Source: an uncultured Sphingorhabdus sp.
GTDB lineage: Bacteria; Pseudomonadota; Alphaproteobacteria; Sphingomonadales; Sphingomonadaceae
Assembly (NCBI GenBank): GCA_937873665.1
Contig: CALMYW010000460.1
Span: forward strand, 1-64,000
Length of the DNA stretch: 64,000 bases
Direction of reading: 5' to 3'
Shown: piece by piece, positions 37,818 through 47,118 of the stretch
How positions within the stretch are numbered: the first letter of the stretch is position 1
Layout of the letters: every line of letters begins with the position of its first letter
The notes under the pieces: generated by a model
Seen by the model: only the letters and a program-made list of their open reading frames with translations
What the model was told of the DNA's origin: nothing
Database searches by the model: none
Made by a program: the position numbers and the translations under genes

Positions 37818-39500
37818 ATGAACGCGACGCCCTGGGCCAATAATTACCTGCACCCTTCAAAATGGGAGCAGGTTTTTGCACCATTGTCGGTGCACGATAT
37901 GTTTTTCAACTCGGCAGAGCGGCGTGGCAATGCCGCAATTGCCGACTTCATGGGTCGCAAATTCAGCTATGCCGAAATGGCCGAGCAGGTGCGCCGCTTT
38001 GCCCGCGGATTGCAATTGCAGGGGATCGGGAAGGGCGATCATATCGGCCTGTTTCTGCCCAATGTTCCGCATTACATCGCGGCGTATTACGGTGCACTTG
38101 CCGCCGGGGCGACTGTGGTCAATTTCTCGCCGCTCTACACCGTCGACGAATTGTCGCATCAGGTGGCCGACAGCGGTACTTCGATTTTGGTGACGGTGTC
38201 TGCCGCAGCATTGCTGCCGACCGCTATTAAAGTGCTCAACCAATCGAGCCTCAAACAGTTGATCGTCGGAAGCGTGGCCGAGGCTTTGCCGAAAATGAAG
38301 GGGCTGGCGTACAAGCTGTTCAAGCGCGGCGAGATTGCCGAGGTGCCCGACGATGGCCGGATAACCCATTATGCGCGCTTCATGGCGAATGACGGGCAAT
38401 ATGCACCTGTGCCCTGCAATCCCGAAACCGATGTCGCGCAGTTGCAATATACCGGCGGCACGACAGGCACGCCAAAGGGTGCCATGCTTACACATCAGAA
38501 TATCAGTGCCAATGCGCGGCAGATCAACTGCATTGATCCGCACAGTCGCGCCAACCGGCCCGATAGCCCTGCGGAGGACCGCATATTGGGTGTGCTGCCC
38601 TTCTTCCACGTTTTCGCCAATGCCACTGTGCTCAACCGCACGATCGACAATGGCGGCGAGATTGTCATGCTTCCCCGTTTCGAGGCGGCCGCGGCGTTGA
38701 AGGCAGTCAACCGGACCAAGGTGACATCGATGCCCGGCGTGCCAACCATGTATCAGGCGCTGCTCGACAATGCCGAACTGCCCAACACGGATTTCAGTTC
38801 ACTACGCGCCTGCATTTCGGGCGGCGCACCTTTGGCAGCCGAACTCAAGGCTCGCTTTGAGGGCGTATCGCATGCCGCGGTGATAGAGGGCTATGGCCTC
38901 ACCGAGAGCTCGGGGGTGATTTCGTGTAACCCCTATGAAGGGACGAACAAGGTTGGCAGCATCGGGCAGCCCATTCCCGGAACCGACGTGCGTTTGGCTG
39001 ACAAGGAAGATCCCAGCAAGCCAGCTCCTGTTGGCGAGCCGGGCGAATTGCTCGCCAAGGGGCCGCAAATCATGGCCGGTTACTGGAACAAGCCGGTGGC
39101 GACGGCAGAAGTCTTCGTCGACGGCTGGTTACGAACCGGCGATGTGGCGACCATCGATGAAGACGGTTTCATCTTCATCGTCGACCGTTTGAAAGACATG
39201 ATTGCGGTTGGTGGTTTCAAGGTTTTCCCAAGCCAGATCGAAGATATTCTCTACAAGCATCCGGCGGTCAAAGAAGCTTTGGTGATCGGCGTACCCGATA
39301 CGTATTCGGGTGAGCGACCTAAGGCTTTTGTCACATTGAACGATGGACAGTCGGTGTCTGACGAGGAGTTGACCAAATGGCTCAATCCGCAATTGGGCAA
39401 GCATGAACGGGTGCTGGGCGTGGTCGTGCGCGATGCTTTACCGAAGACTATGATCGGCAAGCTCGACCGCAAGGCGCTGCGCGCAGAAGTTGGCGTTTAA
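37818..39500 (+). CDS. fadD: Long-chain fatty acid--CoA ligase (AMP-binding)
   Basis: The enzyme activates fatty acids through an acyl-AMP intermediate. The 560-residue product has the P-loop YTGGTTGTPKG (211-221), EGYGLTESSGVISCNPYEG, GWLRTGDVATIDEDGFIFIV and a C-terminal KTMIGKLDRKALR with the adenylating Lys. AGGAGAG lies just before the ATG. Chain-length preference cannot be told from sequence. Confidence 0.93.
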   Translation: MNATPWANNYLHPSKWEQVFAPLSVHDMFFNSAERRGNAAIADFMGRKFSYAEMAEQVRRFARGLQLQGIGKGDHIGLFLPNVPHYIAAYYGALAAGATVVNFSPLYTVDELSHQVADSGTSILVTVSAAALLPTAIKVLNQSSLKQLIVGSVAEALPKMKGLAYKLFKRGEIAEVPDDGRITHYARFMANDGQYAPVPCNPETDVAQLQYTGGTTGTPKGAMLTHQNISANARQINCIDPHSRANRPDSPAEDRILGVLPFFHVFANATVLNRTIDNGGEIVMLPRFEAAAALKAVNRTKVTSMPGVPTMYQALLDNAELPNTDFSSLRACISGGAPLAAELKARFEGVSHAAVIEGYGLTESSGVISCNPYEGTNKVGSIGQPIPGTDVRLADKEDPSKPAPVGEPGELLAKGPQIMAGYWNKPVATAEVFVDGWLRTGDVATIDEDGFIFIVDRLKDMIAVGGFKVFPSQIEDILYKHPAVKEALVIGVPDTYSGERPKAFVTLNDGQSVSDEELTKWLNPQLGKHERVLGVVVRDALPKTMIGKLDRKALRAEVGV

Positions 39501-39521
39501 ACAGATTTCAGGATGAAACAG

Positions 39522-41177
39522 ATGAACAGGTTCACTGCATTATTGCTGGGCGCGACCGCGCTTGTTTCGACTTCGGCCTTCGCCGAGGATGGCGCGCCAA
39601 AAGCCCCGGAGCCCAAGCTGATTGTGGCGATCTCGGTTGACCAATTCTCGACCGATCTGTTCAACGAGTATCGCGAGGATTTTACCGGCGGCCTCAAGCG
39701 GCTGGCGGGCGGTATCGCCTTTCCCAACGGCTATCAAAGCCATGCAGCCACCGAAACCTGCCCTGGCCATTCGACGATCCTGACTGGTAGCCGCCCGGCA
39801 CGTACAGGCATCATTGCCAACAGCTGGTTCGATCCGTCGACCGGCCGCGCTGGCAAGGACGGTAAAACCGACTATGGCGTCTATTGCTCCGAAGACACTT
39901 CGGTAGAGGGCAGCAACAGTTCCAATTACACCGTCTCGCCCAAATTGCTGAAGGTCCCCACTTTGGGTGACCGGATGCGAGCGGTGAACCCTGCGTCGAG
40001 GGTTGTTGCCATATCGGGCAAGGATCGCGGCGCGGTGATGATGGGCGGACACAATACGTCTCTGACGATGTGGTGGGACGGCAAGCAGTTTCGCAATCTG
40101 ACCGGGGCCAATGGCGGTGATCCGCGCGCCACCAGCATGATAAACGCGCGGGCACGCGCCGCGATAGACAAGCCCGCCAAGGTCAAACTACCTGCCATGT
40201 GCACCACCCATTCGCGCGCAGTTGGTATCGGCGGTGATGCAACGGTTGGTACGCTGCAACAACGTAAGGCGGGTGACGCCCGTGCCTTCCGCGCCTCGGG
40301 CGAATTTGACGCACTGACGATGGATCTTGCATTGGCTGCTTTTGGGGAGCGGGGGCTCGGTAAGGGCCCTGCGACCGATGTGCTGGCCATCAGCCTTTCG
40401 GCGACTGACTATATTGGCCACACTTTCGGCACATCAGGCGCAGAAACCTGCGCCCAGATTGCTTCGCTCGACGCGACACTGGGCCGGATGTTCACCGTAC
40501 TCGACAAGAGCAAGGTGCCTTATGTGGCAATGCTCACGGCTGACCATGGCGGCCATGACCTGCCTGAACGGAACAGCATTCAGGGCCTGCCCGCCGCCGA
40601 ACGCGCAGACATCAAGCTGATGCCGCAGGGCGTCGGGCCGGTGCTGGCCAAAGCGTTTGACCTGCCCGAGCCTGCCATCATGGGCGACGCTCCCTTCGGC
40701 GACATGTATCTTTCGACCAAAATCCCGTCGGCCAAGCGGTCCGCAGTTTTGGATGCTGCGCTCAAGCATTATCGCACCCATCCGCAGGTAGAGGCCGTCA
40801 TCACCAAGGATGAAATTGCCGCCACCCCATCACCCTCTGGCCCGCCCGAGGATTGGAGCCTTATCCAGCGCGTGCGGGCCAATTTCGATCCGTCGCGTTC
40901 GGGCGATTTTTATGTCGCGCTGAAACGCTATGTGACGCCGATCCCCAATACCAGTTTCGGCTATGTCGCCACGCATGGTTCACCCTGGGGCTATGACCGC
41001 CGCGTACCGATCCTGTTCTGGTGGAAGGGCGTCGCGCCGTACGAGCAGCCCAATGGCATTGAGACCGTCGATATCATGCCGACGCTGGCCAGCCTGATCG
41101 GGCTGGATGTGCCCAAGGATGAAATCGACGGCCGCTGTGTGGATTTGATTGCTGGTGCAGGGAGCAATTGCAAATAA
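39522..41177 (+). CDS. PhoK-like alkaline phosphatase, exported
   Basis: The product (about 551 residues from the ATG at 39522; ATG at 39513 adds three) has a signal peptide ending STSAFA. It has the motif TETCPGHSTILTG in which the Thr before Cys-Pro-Gly-His (Thr79) is the likely nucleophile, metal-ligand motifs AISVDQF, SATDYIGHTFG and LTADHGGHD, and a His in YVATHGSPWG. This pattern is that of the secreted Sphingomonas PhoK/SPAP and Flavobacterium PafA phosphatases. Metal-dependent phosphate release from organic phosphate is inferred. It sits 21 bp after the acyl-CoA ligase. Confidence 0.88.
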   Translation: MNRFTALLLGATALVSTSAFAEDGAPKAPEPKLIVAISVDQFSTDLFNEYREDFTGGLKRLAGGIAFPNGYQSHAATETCPGHSTILTGSRPARTGIIANSWFDPSTGRAGKDGKTDYGVYCSEDTSVEGSNSSNYTVSPKLLKVPTLGDRMRAVNPASRVVAISGKDRGAVMMGGHNTSLTMWWDGKQFRNLTGANGGDPRATSMINARARAAIDKPAKVKLPAMCTTHSRAVGIGGDATVGTLQQRKAGDARAFRASGEFDALTMDLALAAFGERGLGKGPATDVLAISLSATDYIGHTFGTSGAETCAQIASLDATLGRMFTVLDKSKVPYVAMLTADHGGHDLPERNSIQGLPAAERADIKLMPQGVGPVLAKAFDLPEPAIMGDAPFGDMYLSTKIPSAKRSAVLDAALKHYRTHPQVEAVITKDEIAATPSPSGPPEDWSLIQRVRANFDPSRSGDFYVALKRYVTPIPNTSFGYVATHGSPWGYDRRVPILFWWKGVAPYEQPNGIETVDIMPTLASLIGLDVPKDEIDGRCVDLIAGAGSNCK

Positions 41178-41193
41178 ACAGAGACGATAGCGC

Positions 41194-42492
41194 CTATTTT
41201 AGAGCCGCCCGCCTGTCCTTCAACCAGCGCTTATGCGTGCTCTCGACTTCGCGCATCGCCTGGAACACAGTCATGTCAGGGGCAGGGCGTCCGGTTTTGC
41301 CTAGCGCGTAAAGCTGGCTGTAAAACCAATATTGGCAGGCAAAACTGTCGATTGCCCGCATCGCCTTCCAGCGCTTGAGCCACTGCAGCGACGGTGGAAA
41401 CAGCGCCAGCTCATTCTCCTTGCGCGGTAGCATCTCCATCCCGCCGAGCAACCTTTTGGCTGCGTCCGGGAAATAGCACATCGGGCGTCCGATGCCGATG
41501 ACATCGGCAGCCCCCTGTTTCAGCGCCTGCTCCATTGCGGAGCGGGTGCGGAAGCCGCCGGTGACCATCAACGGCACTTTGACCTCGCTCCGCATCGCCT
41601 TGGCGAAATCGACGAAATAGGCTTCGCGTTGCAAGGTAGAGGTAGCAACATTCTGCTCTTCGGGTTCTTCCATCCCTTCCATGCCGAGCAGCTTGGGCTG
41701 TTCATAAGTGCCGCCCGAAATCTCGATCAGGTCGACACCCGCATCCTGCAACCATTTGGCGACCTGCAAACTGTCTTCAAAGGCAAAGCCGCCCTTCTGG
41801 AAATCGGCGCTGTTGAGCTTGACCGAAATCGGGAAACTGGGCCCAACCAAAGTGCGCATGGTGTTGACCGTGAAAAGCAATATGCGTGCGCGGTTCTCAA
41901 GGCTGCCGCCCCAGCGATCGTCGCGCAGATTGGCGCGCGGGCTCAAAAATTGCGAAATCAGATAGCCATGCGCGGCGTGGATCTGCACCCCGGTAAAGCC
42001 CGTTTCCTTGCACACACGCGCCGCCGTGCCGAAGCGGGCGATGATGTTGAGAATCTCCTCCTCGGTCAGCGCGACTGGCTGGCCGAATTGCCCACCGGGC
42101 AGGCCGAGCTTGACGGCAGATGGAGCCTTGGGATGCGGGTTGACTGCCTTTTGCGTCTGGCGACCGGCATGGCTGATTTGCGCCCAGAAATGGTTGCCGT
42201 TGCGCGTTGCCGCCGCGGCCCAGTGCGATAATGCGCGCTTGGCATCATCATCAGGCTCGCGGTCGATAATGACATTGCCGGGCCGCTCAAGATGGTCGGC
42301 ATCGATATGGATATTGCCCGACAGCAGCATCCCCGAGCCACCCTCGCTCCAAGCCAGATAGAGCCGGTCAAGTTCGCCGGTCGCGCGGCCATAGATATCG
42401 GCAAGCCCTTCGGTCATCGCGGCCTTGGAGATACGGTTGGGAAGTGTCGCGCCACAGGGCAGCGTCAAGGGTTCAGCGAGTAGGGATGCCAT
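41194..42492 (-). CDS. NADH:flavin oxidoreductase, old yellow enzyme family
   Basis: The 432-residue product has the FMN-binding TIM barrel of the OYE family: ISKAAMTEGLADIYGRATGE, HFWAQISHAGRQTQKAVNPH, GFTGVQIHAAHGYLISQFLS, DDRWGGSLENRARI, and ADVIGIGRPMCYFPDAAKRL. Members reduce activated C=C bonds. It is followed on the same strand by a small lipoprotein gene located upstream, with 8 bp between them. The physiological substrate is unknown. Confidence 0.92.
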   Translation of the reverse strand: MASLLAEPLTLPCGATLPNRISKAAMTEGLADIYGRATGELDRLYLAWSEGGSGMLLSGNIHIDADHLERPGNVIIDREPDDDAKRALSHWAAAATRNGNHFWAQISHAGRQTQKAVNPHPKAPSAVKLGLPGGQFGQPVALTEEEILNIIARFGTAARVCKETGFTGVQIHAAHGYLISQFLSPRANLRDDRWGGSLENRARILLFTVNTMRTLVGPSFPISVKLNSADFQKGGFAFEDSLQVAKWLQDAGVDLIEISGGTYEQPKLLGMEGMEEPEEQNVATSTLQREAYFVDFAKAMRSEVKVPLMVTGGFRTRSAMEQALKQGAADVIGIGRPMCYFPDAAKRLLGGMEMLPRKENELALFPPSLQWLKRWKAMRAIDSFACQYWFYSQLYALGKTGRPAPDMTVFQAMREVESTHKRWLKDRRAALK

Positions 42493-42500
42493 GGTCGCGG

Positions 42501-42785
42501 TTACTCGCCTGCCTTGGGTGCCGGTTCGGTGGTCGGCGGTACAGCTGGCTTGTCAGCAGCGGCCTTTTCATCAGCCTTCGGCGTTACTGTTGCTGGCGCA
42601 GCACTCGCCTCAACCGGTGCCATTTCGGTCACCTCGTCGGTCGGGATCATCTCGTCGCTGATCGTGCCTTCGACGCTGTCGATATCGTCCATACGGGTTT
42701 CGGTAACCTTGCTGTCGGCATCATTGCCGCCACAGGCCGAAAGCGCGGGAAGGGCGAATGCCAATAAGATCAGGGCGCGACGCAT
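42501..42785 (-). CDS. Small lipoprotein
   Basis: The 94-residue product starts MRRALILLAFALPALSACGG with a lipobox (LSAC, Cys18). The mature part is short, acidic in the first half and Ala/Pro/Thr-rich in the second, with no recognised domain. It precedes the OYE gene by 8 bp on the same strand, so they likely share a transcript. Confidence 0.8.
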   Translation of the reverse strand: MRRALILLAFALPALSACGGNDADSKVTETRMDDIDSVEGTISDEMIPTDEVTEMAPVEASAAPATVTPKADEKAAADKPAVPPTTEPAPKAGE

Positions 42786-42810
42786 ATGTTCCTCTCAAGT
42801 CGAAATTTCA

Positions 42811-42877
42811 CCGTAGTGCTGAGCCTGTCGAAGTACGCCCAGTGGCTAAGCGCCCTTCGACAGGCTCAGGGCTACGG
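42811..42877. repeat. Long inverted repeat with a GAGCCTGTCGAAG core
   Basis: A 23-base left arm (42811-42833) and right arm (42855-42877) are reverse complements apart from two bases, around a 21-nt loop. The core GAGCCTGTCGAAG/CTTCGACAGGCTC is a familiar intergenic repeat of many sphingomonads and related bacteria. It lies 6 bp beyond the lipB stop and may end or stabilise its mRNA. Confidence 0.85.
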
Positions 42878-42883
42878 TATTGA

Positions 42884-43564
42884 TTATTGTTGCGCAACAG
42901 CCTCGCAAGAGCCACCGGTTTTTGCAAGCGCGTTCAGGAATTCCGGCAAAGTCGCCTCCAGCGCCGCATCGAAATCGGCGAGGCTGGCAGTGATGCCAAG
43001 ATCGGCCAGGCTGGTGACCGGATATTCGGCGATACCGCACGGTACGATGCCGCCGAAATGGGACAGGTCGGGCGCGACGTTGACGGCAAAGCCATGCGCA
43101 GTCACCCAGCGGCGGACACGCACGCCGATTGCGCCGATTTTTGCCTCTTGCCCCGATCTTGTATCGCACCAGATGCCAATGCGCCCTTCGGCACGCCGCG
43201 CCTCAACATCAAAACGGGCTAGCGCATTTATCACCCAGCCTTCGATCGAATGGACGTAGCAGCGTACATCCTTGCAGCGTTTGGCGAGGTCGAGCATCAC
43301 ATAGCCAACGCGTTGCCCCGGCCCGTGATAGGTATAGCGCCCGCCGCGCCCGGTATCGTAAACCGGGAATTGCTGGCTCAACAGCTCGGCCGGATCGGCG
43401 CTTGTGCCTCCGGTGTAGAGCGGCGGATGTTCGAGCAGCCAAATCAGCTCGCGCTCGCTGCCTTCATGGATGGCCGCCTGCCGCGCCTCCATCCGGGCGA
43501 GCGCTTCGGGATAGGGCACATGCCCTTCCGAAACGTGCCAGTCTATATCGCCTATGGCTTTCAT
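42884..43564 (-). CDS. lipB: Octanoyl-[acyl-carrier-protein] transferase
   Basis: LipB moves octanoate from ACP to the lipoyl domains of 2-oxoacid dehydrogenases. The 226-residue product has the [20 protein letters not shown] motif, catalytic Lys142 in KIGAIGVRV and Cys176 in GIVPCGI. It starts with ATG 43564 and shows full family length. Confidence 0.95.
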   Translation of the reverse strand: MKAIGDIDWHVSEGHVPYPEALARMEARQAAIHEGSERELIWLLEHPPLYTGGTSADPAELLSQQFPVYDTGRGGRYTYHGPGQRVGYVMLDLAKRCKDVRCYVHSIEGWVINALARFDVEARRAEGRIGIWCDTRSGQEAKIGAIGVRVRRWVTAHGFAVNVAPDLSHFGGIVPCGIAEYPVTSLADLGITASLADFDAALEATLPEFLNALAKTGGSCEAVAQQ

Positions 43565-43606
43565 TTTGCGGCCTTAGAGCAAGCTAAGTAATTATTTAAT
43601 CCCTTT

Positions 43607-43693
43607 CGTCACCCCCGCGAAGGCGGGGGCCCATCACCTGATGCATAAATTTAAGCGGCCGGTGATGGATTCCCGCCTGCGCGGGAATGACGA
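43607..43693. repeat. Double-hairpin repeat of the GTCATTCCCGC type
   Basis: CGTCACCCCCGCG / AGGCGGGGGCCCA (43607-43634) and TGGATTCCCGCCTGC / GCGGGAATGACGA (43665-43693) form two facing hairpins. The overall layout is like the other double-hairpin copies but the sequence differs (TCCCGC core). It lies in the 202-bp gap between lipB and a membrane-protein gene. Confidence 0.8.
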
Positions 43694-43766
43694 AGATTTG
43701 GAGATTGTGAATTTCTTGCCAGCCCTGTGGCTTGCCTCTAACTCCCGAATACAAACTGGAGGCCCC

Positions 43767-44501
43767 ATGAACCGTAAACTCGATTATTCCAGCGTCTGGA
43801 AAGACACACAGGCGCAACTCAACGCCCATCGCGAAGGCGTAGGGGCGATTTCGGGGCTGTTCCTGTTCGTGCCGGATTGGGTGTCGCGCCTGTTTGCAGG
43901 GCAACCCGATCTGGTCGATGCCTCGACTCCTGCAGAAATACTCGCCGCGTTTCAGGTCTATTATGCCGAAAATTGGCTGACCTTGCTGCCCACCGGGCTG
44001 CTCAGCTTTTTTGGCGCGGTGGCCATCTACGTACTGCTGACACGCAAAGAACTGGCGACCATCGGTTCGGCGCTGGGCAAGGCTTTAGCGCTTTTGCCCT
44101 TTTACTTCGTTGTCCAGCTTGCCGGCGGCGTGGCTACGCTCGCCGGGTTCTTGGCACTGATCCTGCCGGGCATGTATCTTGCCGGCCGTTTGACGCCTTT
44201 GGGCGCAGTGGCGGTCGCTGAGACCGAACGCGGCTTTTCCGGCACCATCACGCGCGCCTGGGATCTGACACGCGGCAATGGCTGGTCGATCTTTTTCCTG
44301 ACGCTTGTGGTCGCGTTGGTGGCGAGCCTGACCGCGATGATAATCGGAATGGTCGTCGGCCTCGCCTGCCGTTTGCTTGCTGGGGCGCAGGGCGTGCCCT
44401 TTGTCGAAACCGGCGTAGATGCCGCCTTGGGTGCGGTGATCGCGACTTTGATGGTTTCCCTCTCGGTCGCGATCTACCGGAATTTGGCTGCGGAGGCCTA
44501 G
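43767..44501 (+). CDS. Integral membrane protein of unknown function
   Basis: The 244-residue product has a soluble head (MNRKLDYSSVWKDTQAQLNA) then several hydrophobic segments, about five (near WLTLLPTGLLSFFGAVAIYV, LLPFYFVVQLAGGVATLAGF, IFFLTLVVALVASLTAMIIG, GVDAALGAVIATLMVSLSVA). The middle RAWDLTRGNGWSIFFL motif resembles membrane domains seen in glycerophosphodiesterase-associated proteins, but I make no firm assignment. CTGGAGGCCCC precedes the ATG at 43767; the upstream ATG at 43641 lies in the repeat. Confidence 0.8.
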   Translation: MNRKLDYSSVWKDTQAQLNAHREGVGAISGLFLFVPDWVSRLFAGQPDLVDASTPAEILAAFQVYYAENWLTLLPTGLLSFFGAVAIYVLLTRKELATIGSALGKALALLPFYFVVQLAGGVATLAGFLALILPGMYLAGRLTPLGAVAVAETERGFSGTITRAWDLTRGNGWSIFFLTLVVALVASLTAMIIGMVVGLACRLLAGAQGVPFVETGVDAALGAVIATLMVSLSVAIYRNLAAEA

Positions 44502-44604
44502 TTTCCCCTCCCGTTTACGGGAAGGGTTAGGGGAGGGTGTGTGCGAAGCTAGCCTTGTCTCTTTCAGGCCCTCCCCCAGCCCCTCCCGCAAGCGGGAGGG
44601 GAGA
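44502..44604. repeat. C/G-rich palindromic element between convergent genes
   Basis: CCCCTCCCG / CGGGAAGGG (near 44505-44526) and a perfect CCCCTCCCGC / GCGGGAGGGG (44580-44601) flank a central stretch containing a further AGGGGAGGG and CCCTCCCCC pair. This is the longest copy of the CCCTCCCGC-type element; shorter ones are at 9627-9650 and 53264-53289. Confidence 0.8.
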
Positions 44605-44607
44605 CAG

Positions 44608-45903
44608 TCACAGCCCCAGCGACAGTCTGGCGAACAGCGTATAGCCAATCGGGTTCTTGCCATAAGCCGCGTCTAGCGCATCGGGCTTGGCAAAGGCCGA
44701 AACCGTGCCACCCAGCGCAAGGTTGAACTGCTCGCCCAGCGGCAAGCGATAGGCATAGCCCGCCTGGAACTTGCTCACGCGGAACGGCATGTCGTGCAGC
44801 GGATCGGTGTGCTCCGGGAACAATTCATCATTCTTCACATTTTCGAAGCGACCGAAAATCGTGTGATGATCGTCAACGTCCCAATTCGCCTCTGCAATCC
44901 ATGCAGTCAGCGTTTCACCTGGCTTGCGGTCTTTGGCGCTGAAAGCGAGCATCGCGGAGAGGCCCTTGCCATTTGCGTAATGGACCGAAGCGGTGGTGCG
45001 CTGCTCGTCTTCACCGGGATGCAGCGATTCCGGCTCCTTCAACCGTCCGGTTGACGCCTGCACTGCCCAGTTTGGCGTCGGGTTCCAAGTCGCGCGCACC
45101 GACCAGCTGTCGAAGCGGGGCTTTTCGATATCCCAGCGATCCTCGTCGGGCTCTTGACCGGTAAAGATTGACCCCTCGATCTGGAACTGGCGTGAGGCAA
45201 AGCCTGCGGTTGCGACGCCATAAGTGATATGTCCGCTGTCAAACCAATGGTGCGTGATCGGCGCTTCCGGATTGTAGCGGGCCGAACCACGGTGCATGAA
45301 GGCACTCGGGCCGAGTGCTGGCTCGCCGACCGGGCCGCCATAGAGGAAGACTCTGCCATCCGCTCCAACGTTGATGTCGACGCGGGCTGCCAGTTCCATG
45401 AACAGGTCGTGCGGATGCTGCCGGTCAACCAATGCCTCACCACCGGCGGTCTCGCCAGAGGCAAACAGGTTCGGATAACCCCGATTTTTCATCAACGGTT
45501 CAAGGCTGAACATCGATTTCAGCTGCACTTTACCCCAGCCGGTTGCCTTCTCGGCATTGAGCATCGCCATCGACTGGATATAGGCCTTGTCATCGCCGCG
45601 CGGGCCGCTCTGGTCGGTGTAAACACCCCAGGCATAGCCATGGGTCATGATCATCCAGTCGTCGCCGGCATCGATGTGCAGGCCAGAATGTCCACCACCC
45701 TCGGCAGCGGGAAGGCGAGAGGTTCCCGAGCCCTCGGCCGGGGCGTCCGAAGCCATTTCATGGCCTTCATGGTTTTGCGCTTCAGTTGCTGCGGTCTGGT
45801 GCTGCGAATGATCCATTTGCGAATGATCATGTTCTTGCGCCTGTGCCGATTGCGCAGACATAATGAGCGCCAGCGCGCTCGCGCCGGAAAAATACATCTT
45901 CAT
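44608..45903 (-). CDS. Outer-membrane protein with His/Met-rich N-terminus
   Basis: The 431-residue product has a signal peptide (cut near residue 22), then a mature N-terminus full of His, Met, Gln and Asp (EHDHSQMDHSQHQ, EAQNHEGHEMAS). The rest alternates short polar and aromatic stretches as in a beta-barrel and ends in FARLSLGL. A His-rich head suggests metal binding. It is the last gene of a minus-strand operon under a MerR-type promoter, 39 bp after the small Cys-rich protein gene. Transport of a metal is inference. Confidence 0.78.
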   Translation of the reverse strand: MKMYFSGASALALIMSAQSAQAQEHDHSQMDHSQHQTAATEAQNHEGHEMASDAPAEGSGTSRLPAAEGGGHSGLHIDAGDDWMIMTHGYAWGVYTDQSGPRGDDKAYIQSMAMLNAEKATGWGKVQLKSMFSLEPLMKNRGYPNLFASGETAGGEALVDRQHPHDLFMELAARVDINVGADGRVFLYGGPVGEPALGPSAFMHRGSARYNPEAPITHHWFDSGHITYGVATAGFASRQFQIEGSIFTGQEPDEDRWDIEKPRFDSWSVRATWNPTPNWAVQASTGRLKEPESLHPGEDEQRTTASVHYANGKGLSAMLAFSAKDRKPGETLTAWIAEANWDVDDHHTIFGRFENVKNDELFPEHTDPLHDMPFRVSKFQAGYAYRLPLGEQFNLALGGTVSAFAKPDALDAAYGKNPIGYTLFARLSLGL

Positions 45904-45942
45904 TTTAAGTGTCCCGTGAAAATTGGTTGAAATGTGAAGAGG

Positions 45943-46260
45943 TCACATTCCATTTCGCGGAGGCGGGTCATGCGGTTTCGGGGCAAAGCCGGACAATGCC
46001 GCCGTCAGCCCGGGCAATGGCGGAGTAACCAGCACCGCTGCCCGCATTGCCAATATTGCTGGCGCATAGGACGCGACGCAGCCGATACAGCCATGATGCA
46101 TGGCTTGCTCGCCTGCCGGTGCTTTATCGTCACGCTCCATCGGCATGCCATGACAGTCTTCCGCCATCGCCATCGCACTATCATCCGCAAGCGCAGGCAT
46201 CGCCACGGCGGGCAAAGCGAGCGCAATCAGGAAAAGCAAGGCAATCAGGTTGCGGAGCAT
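45943..46260 (-). CDS. Small exported Cys/His/Met-rich protein
   Basis: The 105-residue product starts with a signal peptide (MLRNLIALLFLIALALPAVA) and has metal-ligand-like motifs: EDCHGMPM (Cys36), AMHHGCIGC (His55, His56, Cys58, Cys61), then a hydrophobic stretch (63-90) and a Pro-rich end. It recalls small DUF2946-like or copper-binding proteins but I cannot assign it firmly. A longer frame to 46407 runs into the upstream gene. It starts 5 bp after that gene ends. Confidence 0.7.
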   Translation of the reverse strand: MLRNLIALLFLIALALPAVAMPALADDSAMAMAEDCHGMPMERDDKAPAGEQAMHHGCIGCVASYAPAILAMRAAVLVTPPLPGLTAALSGFAPKPHDPPPRNGM

Positions 46261-46265
46261 GGGCG

Positions 46266-47045
46266 TCAGATAGTCCCAAAGAGCGTCGCGGTCCAGAGCG
46301 GCGCTTCGCGCATGCCCATCCACAGTGCCATTGCCACCATCATCACATTTTCGGTGAGCGAGACAAAGCCCAGCGGTACATTGCTGTTTCCGCCTACGCA
46401 GGCGCATTTCAGTTCGCGCTGCTCAATATAGACCGCCTTGAATACCGAAACCGTCCCGATGGAGCCAATGAACAGCGCGATTGGTATTGAAAGCCAGGGA
46501 AGCAGGTGCCCCGCCATCAACACGCCTGCCAATCCTTCGGCGAACGGATAGATGCGGCCATAGGGCACCCATTTTCGTGCCAGCAGGTCGTAATTGAGGA
46601 ACATCGTCGCAAAGTGCTCTACATCCTGCAGCTTGAGCAGCGCCAGGATCGCCATGCTGATGGCAATGAAGCGCTCAAGCGTCGGGACGAACAATAGCCC
46701 GTGGTCGCTGCCAAGCCCGAACGAGATTGCCAGTGTCGCCGCCATTGCGAAAACTGCGATAACCGGCCGGTAGGTCAGCTTGTTGGGATCGGCTACTGCC
46801 AGCCCAAGATGGCGGCGCAAATCGTCATGGCCGCCGATGCGTTCGTTGTCGATGAAGATTTGCGGCGTGGTCGCGACGCCATGCTGCTCCTTGAAAGCAT
46901 CGACTTCGCCGCGTGAGGTGAGCAGTCGATCATCGACCTGATAGCCCTTGCTGCGCAACAGATACTGCGCTTTCAACCCATAAGGGCAAATATGGTCGGG
47001 CAAGACCATGCGGTAAAGCACCGCCGTTTTTTCTGGAGAGGGCAT
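46266..47045 (-). CDS. Glutaredoxin-MauE/DoxX fusion membrane protein
   Basis: The 259-residue product fuses a glutaredoxin-like domain (residues ~5-82, with CPYG at 20-23, the cis-Pro TTPQIFI at 59-65 and GGHDDL) to a MauE/DoxX-type membrane domain with about four or five hydrophobic segments and a CAC motif (Cys214, Cys216). MauE-like proteins support redox maturation of periplasmic proteins. AAAGGAA lies 8 bp before the ATG. It is the first gene under the MerR-type promoter. Confidence 0.85.
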   Translation of the reverse strand: MPSPEKTAVLYRMVLPDHICPYGLKAQYLLRSKGYQVDDRLLTSRGEVDAFKEQHGVATTPQIFIDNERIGGHDDLRRHLGLAVADPNKLTYRPVIAVFAMAATLAISFGLGSDHGLLFVPTLERFIAISMAILALLKLQDVEHFATMFLNYDLLARKWVPYGRIYPFAEGLAGVLMAGHLLPWLSIPIALFIGSIGTVSVFKAVYIEQRELKCACVGGNSNVPLGFVSLTENVMMVAMALWMGMREAPLWTATLFGTI

Positions 47046-47079
47046 GACATTGTTCCTTTCATTATCGTCGTGCCGAACC

Positions 47080-47111
47080 TATCTAGCATCCGTACTATAG
47101 TACGGAGTCAA
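47080..47111 (-). promoter_or_regulatory. MerR-type promoter and operator
   Basis: Read on the minus strand, TTGACT (47111-47106) is followed by the perfect palindrome CCGTACTATAGTACGG (47105-47090) and then TAGATA (47085-47080) at a spacing of 20, or CTAGAT at 19. The long spacer occupied by a dyad is the hallmark of promoters activated by MerR-family regulators through DNA untwisting. The half-site CCGTAC/GTACGG is close to that recalled for mercury mer operators. The dyad ends 13 bp before the regulator ATG, so autoregulation is likely. Confidence 0.85.
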
Positions 47112-47118
47112 GCGATCA

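Noticed and set aside
43641..43766. N-terminal extension of the membrane protein gene at 43767
   Set aside because: The extension is translated from the palindromic repeat; the ATG at 43767 has a strong GGAGG site.
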